DNA of 64,000 nt from Stenotrophobium rhamnosiphilum. Its GTDB lineage: Bacteria > Pseudomonadota > Gammaproteobacteria > Nevskiales > Nevskiaceae. Under the pieces are notes generated by a model. The model was not told the origin of the DNA, searched no databases, and worked only from the letters and a program-made list of their open reading frames with translations. Position 1 is the stretch's first letter, and the number at the start of each line of letters is the position of its first letter. The DNA is taken from the NCBI RefSeq assembly GCF_003052265.1, contig NZ_QANS01000008.1, forward strand, positions 62,001-126,000, in the 5' to 3' direction. This document shows positions 58,821 through 64,000 of this stretch, piece after piece. The position numbers and the translations under genes were made by a program.

Positions 58821-60446
58821 TTACTGATCGATTGCGGAAGTGATGTACGCAGGGAAATTGGCGGCCAAAAGAGAATTGAAAATCTTTAAAGCGCAATCCG
58901 TTTTGTTTGCGCGCATATACTTCAAGAGCTTCGCTTCCTCGTTGAATTTTGTTCCGAGAATTTCCCCCATCAAAACGCATCCATTTACGGAGAGCATTCT
59001 CGGCTCAAGCGTATTGAAATTAAAACCCTCACCATCAAGCTCTCGGCGATCATCCACTGTTTCTTCGAAGCAAATGCGGATATGTTTCTTTTCATTCGCA
59101 CCCAGATAGTTCTCATACTTTTTCTTTAGTGCCGCGACATCGCCATCGTTGTCCGTAACTACGACAACGGTTTTCTTCAGCTTCTCAGCAATTGCCAAGA
59201 ATCGAAGAAAGCTTGTTCCAACGGATATCACGTCAACACCAACCGCTATCGGCAATTTCCCGTGTTTATTTTGGTACGCTTTCTGAACAATGAGCTCATC
59301 GGAATCCCCCTCAACTAGTATTGCGCTCTTACATAGCAAAAGTCGCAGAGTGTCGTATCCAGCAAGTTTCTGAAAAAACGAGGCAGTATCGGGATCGAGC
59401 TCACTCAATCGAGCTGTCCTTCCATTGTGAAGCATTATTAGATTCGAAAGGTTCGCTTTATTCGCGACAAAGCTACTATGCGTCGTCATAATGATCTGCT
59501 TGTCGACGTTCGTGGAAGACATCATATCGATGAGCTGATTTAAACGTGAATGAGACAAGTGATTTTCTGGCTCCTCCACGAGTAGGACATTCGCGTTCTG
59601 CGCTTTCTTGTGCGATAGAGCAATAGCAATCTTAGCCAGCGACTGTTCGCCTTTCCCAATAAAATGAAATGGGATCTGATCAATACAAGTAATGAGATTT
59701 GATTCCCATGCACTACGCGCTGCCAGATCAATAGCCAGAGAAATTTCTCTTCCAGCAAGCAGATCGTTTGCTTTGTTTATTTTTTTATTGACTTCACCAA
59801 CCTCATCGTTCCGTCGAAAGTCGTCAGCCATCTCGCGATGAACTTTAGCAAGGGCTACGCGCTCCTTATCATCTAGAAAGTCGCGAACAATGCGTGACAC
59901 ATAAGCGTCAGATCCATTCTGATTGCGCGCACCTGCGGAATCGATGAACGCCGCCGACAACGAAATTCCTCGTATCGTCAGCGGCTTTCGTGCAAATGAC
60001 TCAACCACGATTTCGTAGTATTCAATCGGGAGGCCCGTCACGCCACTCTTAACAAACTCGCTGTATACACCACGATACTGCTCATCAAAGCGAGCCGAGA
60101 ATTTGATACCGGCCGCGTCCTGATCTCGCAGAGAATTCCCGTTGCCTTTATATTCTGCGATGCCGTCCCCACCGAAATAAATTTCGATAAGAAGCTCTGG
60201 TGGGCCGCTCGTCGGATCAGCAATATATGTCTCTACAACATTACGGTTGAATACGTGCTCAGAAAGATCGTTTCGCAAGAAGCGTCCGTGAAAAACGCCT
60301 GAGAGAGCTAGGTTAATCGCCTCCAGGATAGTCGACTTTCCAGAATCGTTATCGCCGACTACGACGTTAACGCCTTTATTGAACTCCAACACAAAATTTC
60401 CGTGGAAACATTTGAAGTTTTTGATTATTAATTTTGCGATATGCAT
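58821..60446 (-). CDS. OLD-family ATPase/TOPRIM nuclease (GajA-like)
   Basis: A 541-residue protein with an N-terminal ABC/SMC-type ATPase split by a coiled-coil-like insert. Walker A is GDNDSGKST (31-39), the signature GKGEQS is at 264-269 and Walker B is VLLVEEPE (287-294). The C-terminal TOPRIM nuclease has ILVEGDSDE with E379 and TDNDGD with D432 and D434. This layout is the OLD (overcoming lysogenisation defect) family. Pairing with a UvrD-like helicase one base downstream defines class 2 OLD proteins, to which GajA of the Gabija system belongs. GajA is an ATP-sensed nickase that acts on phage DNA. It begins the two-gene operon and lies about 160 bases after the coiled-coil protein gene on the same strand. 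Confidence 0.88.
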   Translation of the reverse strand: MHIAKLIIKNFKCFHGNFVLEFNKGVNVVVGDNDSGKSTILEAINLALSGVFHGRFLRNDLSEHVFNRNVVETYIADPTSGPPELLIEIYFGGDGIAEYKGNGNSLRDQDAAGIKFSARFDEQYRGVYSEFVKSGVTGLPIEYYEIVVESFARKPLTIRGISLSAAFIDSAGARNQNGSDAYVSRIVRDFLDDKERVALAKVHREMADDFRRNDEVGEVNKKINKANDLLAGREISLAIDLAARSAWESNLITCIDQIPFHFIGKGEQSLAKIAIALSHKKAQNANVLLVEEPENHLSHSRLNQLIDMMSSTNVDKQIIMTTHSSFVANKANLSNLIMLHNGRTARLSELDPDTASFFQKLAGYDTLRLLLCKSAILVEGDSDELIVQKAYQNKHGKLPIAVGVDVISVGTSFLRFLAIAEKLKKTVVVVTDNDGDVAALKKKYENYLGANEKKHIRICFEETVDDRRELDGEGFNFNTLEPRMLSVNGCVLMGEILGTKFNEEAKLLKYMRANKTDCALKIFNSLLAANFPAYITSAIDQ

Positions 60447-60604
60447 AAGGCGTATTTATGTGAAATTTATCACTTATGAAATGACTGAATCATCTCGACT
60501 TTGACGCAGGGCCAGCGCGATAGACTCAAAAAGAAAATTGCGTCGACATCCAGCATGGCAGCTATTAAACCCAAGCTTAACGCGCTGCCAGCTTGACACA
60601 GTGC

Positions 60605-61186
60605 CTATGTACTCGCTTGCTCATGGACTCGGGCGACGAGCATTTTCTCAAGCTCTTGCAATTCTTCGAACAAATGTTCCGCTTGAGCATTTGCCTCCTG
60701 CGATACTTGGTCAGGACCGACAGCGTCAAACTTACCTTCCGCAGCCCGGCCTATGGTGCGAGCTAAAAGATCCCTCGCCTTCTCAGATAGCGCTGCCCCA
60801 TGCGTCGCCAAAAAATTCTCCAGCTTCTTTTCTATAGGCCCGAACTCGAGCGCTATATCGTCACATGCCTCATGCCAATCCATATCTGGATGTGAGTAGC
60901 GCGGCTGAATCGCTCTGATGAGCGCGACCAGGGCTGAAGCCGCCTCATATTCCTTTTGAAAAATAAATTCCGACTTCTTGAGTGCCGTTCTGAATCGTTC
61001 GGCGTCCAAAAGAAAATTATTGCGTAAGCCTTCGAGAGCGGAATCATGCTTTGCCTTCTCCTGATGCAGCAACCGATCAGCCCACACCTTGCCGAGCCAA
61101 CTTGAGAAACCAAATAAAATTGCTACGGCTCCGCCGAGGGCTGTCAACATCACCCCGGCAATCTTCACAATGTCATCAAAATTCAA
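60605..61186 (-). CDS. Membrane-anchored coiled-coil protein of unknown function
   Basis: A 193-residue protein with one N-terminal membrane helix (about 8-32: VKIAGVMLTALGGAVAILFG) and a long charged helical part behind it. LLHQEKAKHDSALEGLRNNF and SEFIFQKEYEAASALVALIRAI look coiled-coil, and two further helical stretches are visible near the C terminus. No enzyme motif is seen. Its ATG overlaps the recombinase stop by four bases, so it is translated with the integration module. The OLD/helicase pair follows on the same strand after 158 bases. It may be an accessory or effector of the island; this is inference. Confidence 0.7.
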   Translation of the reverse strand: MNFDDIVKIAGVMLTALGGAVAILFGFSSWLGKVWADRLLHQEKAKHDSALEGLRNNFLLDAERFRTALKKSEFIFQKEYEAASALVALIRAIQPRYSHPDMDWHEACDDIALEFGPIEKKLENFLATHGAALSEKARDLLARTIGRAAEGKFDAVGPDQVSQEANAQAEHLFEELQELEKMLVARVHEQAST

Positions 61187-62835
61187 AGTAATATCTCCAA
61201 GTCCCTACGGCCGAAGTTCAGCGCCAATATCTCACGCTGATCTAGCCAACTCAAAGGCAGATTTTCAATCCTTAGAATCTTCTTCGCTGTTGTGTCGGCT
61301 GTCTGCTTGCCCGCCAAGAGATCGGCGACGATATCAGGCGCCAGGAATGCGAGTGGCATAGCTCGGCCGACATTGCTGTTATCCACATCTTCTGTCTTGG
61401 AAAACTCAGCCGCAGTCATCGGTTTCTCCGAAAACATCTGATCCCAGAACCTCATACTCAAGCTGAGTGCCTTAAAGATCTGTGGATCAGTTTGAGCCCG
61501 CGCTATCGTCGATCCTTCCATTACGATTCTTCTTTCGACGCCGCGCCGCTTCATCGCTATTTCCACTGCCTTCTCGATTTTCAGTGGCGCCTTAGTCGGA
61601 AGATTAATACTGACCTTAATGCGGTTTATATTGATCTGCACATGCTCGATCCATTCCAGTCGATCTCTCATTCCAGCAAGTTCGATTTGATTCCGTAGAT
61701 CTCTAATTCCGTGCGCATCTAAACCTGATTTAATTGCTGCGGCGCCTATCGCGGCTTGATCACTGATTGCGGCCAAAACGATTTCATCGACTCGTCTTTC
61801 TATTTCCAAGGCCGGCAGCCTCCAGGGCTGCATCGATCGTTCATTGGATTGATCATTATCACGATCATCTTCATGCGTGACGTAGTAGCGATACCTGCGC
61901 CCTTTCTTGCTTGAGTGAATCGGCGTGAGCATGCGATTCGATTCATCAAAGATCTTTCCCATGAGTGGGCTGTCTTCAGTCTTCCTGCGCGGCTTACCTC
62001 TGCACTTCCGACTAATTTCTAGCTTCTCTTGAGCAGCCTTCCAAATCGCCTTGTCAATGATCGCATCGTGCTGTCCCTGGTATCGCTCTTTCTTGTGAGG
62101 AATAACTCCGATGTAGATCGGATTTCTGAGAATGGTATGCAGCGCTCCACGACTGACTGGATCGTTTGACGGCTTGCCGTGTGGCCTTGAGGTGATGCCT
62201 TTCTTCTGGAGGGCGATTGCCAACTCTCTGACACTGGAACACTGCAGGTAGTCATTGAAGATGGTTCTGACGACTTCAGCATCTTCAGGAACAACAATGA
62301 GCTTTCGATCTTCTACCTTGTATCCTCGCGGCAATCCTCCGCCCATCCACATGCCCTTCTTCTTGGAGGCTGCGACTTTGTCTCTGATGCGCTCTCCTGT
62401 GACCTCTCGCTCAAACTGAGCAAATGACAGAAGCACGTTCAGGGTTAGACGCCCCATGGATGAGGTAGTGTTGAACTGCTGCGTCACAGCTACAAATGAC
62501 ACGCCCTGTCTATCAAAGACTTCGACCATCTTTGAGAAGTCGTGGAGCGATCGGGTTAAGCGATCCACCTTATAGACCACAACGACATCGACAGCTTTGG
62601 ATTCAATATCCGCCAGAAGTCTTTGCAGCGCTGGTCGCTGCATCGTTCCACCAGAGATGCCACCATCGTCATAAGCCGTGGGGATTAGCGTCCATCCTTC
62701 TCCGCGCTGGCTCTTAATAAAGGCCTCACAGGATTCTCTTTGGGCTTGCAGAGAATTGAAGTCCATATCGAGGCCTTCATCTGTGGATTTACGGGTATAG
62801 ACGGCACAGCGTTTTACAGAACGCTCATCCGTCAT
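61183..62835 (-). CDS. Large serine recombinase
   Basis: A 550-residue site-specific recombinase of the large serine family, which integrates and excises mobile DNA. The catalytic domain begins CAVYTRKSTDEG with the nucleophile Ser17; YDDGGISGGTMQRPAL and VVYKVDRLTRSLHDF are the conserved resolvase blocks. The recombinase domain follows (GLPRGYKVEDRKL onwards). The usual Cys-based zinc ribbon is not evident; GKIFDESNRMLTPIHSSKKG occupies that region, as in a known subgroup. It overlaps its neighbours by four bases on both sides and lies in a DUF3489-DUF2924-DUF2924 unit typical of proteobacterial islands. Confidence 0.92.
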   Translation of the reverse strand: MTDERSVKRCAVYTRKSTDEGLDMDFNSLQAQRESCEAFIKSQRGEGWTLIPTAYDDGGISGGTMQRPALQRLLADIESKAVDVVVVYKVDRLTRSLHDFSKMVEVFDRQGVSFVAVTQQFNTTSSMGRLTLNVLLSFAQFEREVTGERIRDKVAASKKKGMWMGGGLPRGYKVEDRKLIVVPEDAEVVRTIFNDYLQCSSVRELAIALQKKGITSRPHGKPSNDPVSRGALHTILRNPIYIGVIPHKKERYQGQHDAIIDKAIWKAAQEKLEISRKCRGKPRRKTEDSPLMGKIFDESNRMLTPIHSSKKGRRYRYYVTHEDDRDNDQSNERSMQPWRLPALEIERRVDEIVLAAISDQAAIGAAAIKSGLDAHGIRDLRNQIELAGMRDRLEWIEHVQININRIKVSINLPTKAPLKIEKAVEIAMKRRGVERRIVMEGSTIARAQTDPQIFKALSLSMRFWDQMFSEKPMTAAEFSKTEDVDNSNVGRAMPLAFLAPDIVADLLAGKQTADTTAKKILRIENLPLSWLDQREILALNFGRRDLEILL

Positions 62836-63272
62836 TGCGCTTTACTCTTTAACCCAAAGAACAGAGGGCCTGAGCGCTTCTGACCTGTGATCTGGAATGT
62901 GACTTCCGTTAAAGAGCGATAGGCCTTGCCCTGATACTCGACACGATCTTCGTGAACCGTGACGTTATGCTGTTGCCCTCTCCACTCCCGGATAAGAAGC
63001 GTTCCGGGTGATGCCTTGCGAAGAGGAGCGACGGCCTTGCCATTGAGAAGCATCTTTCGGATATCAGGCTTGAGTCCTCCATAAACCTGTTCCTGCATGC
63101 GATAGGCCGTGGCCAGTGCCAGGATGAAGTTGGAGAGACGAAGCGGTGGGGATCGGCCATAGGCCCTGCTGAACTCATTCACCAGATCTGCACGACTCAT
63201 ATGGATCAGGCTATTGAGTTTTGCATTGAGCTTTTCAGGATCGCGCTTGAACTCCGCCACATTAATGCCCAT
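62832..63272 (-). CDS. DUF2924 protein, copy 1
   Basis: A 146-residue protein of the DUF2924 family, which accompanies serine recombinases of this type; its function is unknown. The start at 63272 is set by AAGGAG seven bases upstream and gives MGINVAEFKRDPEKLN; the frame reaches 63326 but overlaps more. Family features are SRADLVNEFSRAYGRSPPLRLS and, near the end, VTVHEDRVEYQGKAYRSLTE. It overlaps the second DUF2924 gene by 11 bases and the recombinase by four. Possibly it binds DNA or partners the recombinase. Confidence 0.82.
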   Translation of the reverse strand: MGINVAEFKRDPEKLNAKLNSLIHMSRADLVNEFSRAYGRSPPLRLSNFILALATAYRMQEQVYGGLKPDIRKMLLNGKAVAPLRKASPGTLLIREWRGQQHNVTVHEDRVEYQGKAYRSLTEVTFQITGQKRSGPLFFGLKSKAQ

Positions 63273-63693
63273 GGCCGGACTCCTTGATTCCCTGATTGAA
63301 GAATTCCGATACAGAACTCTTCCCACCCGTAATAGCCTCTACCGCTTTCTGTAGTGAGCTATAGAATTCGCCGCGATATGCGGCGCCATCTTCTAAAACG
63401 GTCACCTCATGAATAGCGCCCTTCCACTGACCGAGAAGAATCGTGTTGCGACTACTTTCAATCACCAGTGATGTGATGGCTTCAGCAGCAGTGAGCGCCT
63501 GATACATCCGGGATCGCAAGCGAGCAGTAAGTTGCTGCTGCAATCGATAGCCAATCGATACTCGAAGAAATTCATCGCCACCATCTTTCGCTGCGTCCTT
63601 GCCGTGCAGGCGCTGATACTGATGCTCTAGCGCTAAGCGATCTAGCTTTGGCAGATTGATCAGCTGACGTTCGATACTAGCCGCGCCCTTCAT
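63262..63693 (-). CDS. DUF2924 protein, copy 2
   Basis: A 143-residue paralog in the same operon. LPKLDRLALEHQYQRLHGKD corresponds to the start block of the family, and VLEDGAAYRGEFYSSLQKAV to the C-terminal block. Copies 1 and 2 differ strongly, so the duplication is old. Its ATG overlaps the DUF3489 stop by four bases. It has no recognisable catalytic motif. Confidence 0.8.
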   Translation of the reverse strand: MKGAASIERQLINLPKLDRLALEHQYQRLHGKDAAKDGGDEFLRVSIGYRLQQQLTARLRSRMYQALTAAEAITSLVIESSRNTILLGQWKGAIHEVTVLEDGAAYRGEFYSSLQKAVEAITGGKSSVSEFFNQGIKESGHGH

Positions 63694-64000
63694 GATGCAA
63701 TCCGGTAAATCGCACAGCCATCCTTCATCGTGAGATCAACTTTCAGACCCTGTCGCTTACGTAGAGTCCCTGAGATCAAGCCTCGGATCGAATGGGATTG
63801 CCATCCGGTGGCTTCGACAAGTGCAGGAATATCGCAACCAGTCGGTTGACGCAGCAGACGGATAATCAGGGCTTGCTTGGATTCAGCCTTCGCCTCGCCC
63901 AGTGACAATTGCCCTAGTTGGGCCCAGACAGTTTTGATAGCGATCTTACGATCGGCAAATCGCTTGATTGGATTAACGCCCAGCAGAGCGTTATGGATCG
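63690..64000 (-). CDS. DUF3489 protein, 5' part beyond the window
   Basis: The reading frame remains open through the right edge of the window, so the gene is cut there. The visible part reads NPIKRFADRKIAIKTVW and then AQLGQLSLGEAKAESKQALI, ending in CAIYRIAS. The block QPTGCDIPALVEATGWQSH followed by SIRGLISGTLRKRQGL is a winged-helix-like domain typical of DUF3489, probably DNA binding. A TTG at 63908 would give a short 72-residue version, but the upstream text matches the family, so the longer partial protein is preferred. It is the first visible gene of the recombinase operon. Confidence 0.8.
   Translation of the reverse strand, partial: IHNALLGVNPIKRFADRKIAIKTVWAQLGQLSLGEAKAESKQALIIRLLRQPTGCDIPALVEATGWQSHSIRGLISGTLRKRQGLKVDLTMKDGCAIYRIAS

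Noticed and set aside
63690-63908. Short 72-residue version of the DUF3489 protein
   Set aside because: The frame is open past the TTG up to the window end and the upstream residues match the family, so the gene is partial rather than short.

Overview
The window looks like a chromosome segment of a gammaproteobacterium of medium G+C content. The evidence is a complete nuoA-N operon in enterobacterial/pseudomonad order with a fused nuoCD, mdtABC-type RND pumps, release factor 3, a YedI-type membrane protein and gammaproteobacterial-style dispersed palindromic repeats. The genus cannot be named from the sequence alone.
Layout: 1-2.2 kb holds an exported M2 (ACE-like) dipeptidyl carboxypeptidase. 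2.2-17.2 kb is the 13-gene respiratory complex I operon (minus strand), interrupted between nuoJ and nuoK by a small palindromic element flanked by a near-perfect 15-bp direct repeat. 17.3-19.8 kb is a rimB/rimK/aspartoacylase-like operon. 20-25 kb holds DNA alkylation repair (an Ada-AlkA fusion overlapping ogt) and membrane/hydrolase genes. 25-31 kb holds mnmG, an exported LEA-like Ala/Lys-rich protein, a YgjP-like metalloprotease, an orphan parB, folE and an acyl-ACP desaturase preceded by two 19-bp direct repeats. 31-36 kb holds a trimeric autotransporter divergent from two tandemly duplicated LuxR-type regulators. 37-46 kb is a four-gene tripartite RND efflux operon. 46-53 kb holds MATE and MFS exporters, a lipase-family hydrolase, prfC and a CHAP-domain protein.
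53.2-57.2 kb is the most interesting accessory locus. It is an hvf-type cluster for a cysteine-containing, copper-related RiPP: DoxX-like hvfX, precursor hvfA, DUF692 hvfB and DUF2063 hvfC in one operon, a divergent AraC-type regulator, and a second, separate precursor gene with the same leader and GEGKCG-type core motifs.
From the tRNA(CAU) gene at 57.4 kb to the right edge the sequence looks like an integrated island. Immediately after the tRNA lie a perfect 12-bp-arm hairpin and a terminator, then an A+T-richer pair of genes (UvrD-like helicase and OLD-family ATPase/TOPRIM nuclease) that resembles a Gabija-type anti-phage system. Then comes a tightly overlapping operon with a membrane-anchored coiled-coil protein, a large serine recombinase, two DUF2924 proteins and a DUF3489 protein that runs off the window. 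The far end of the island is not visible.
Several start codons were moved from the longest open frame to internal starts supported by Shine-Dalgarno sequences, signal peptides or paralog alignment (M2 peptidase, nuoI, nuoA, ogt, both hvfA genes, the autotransporter, the first LuxR gene and others).
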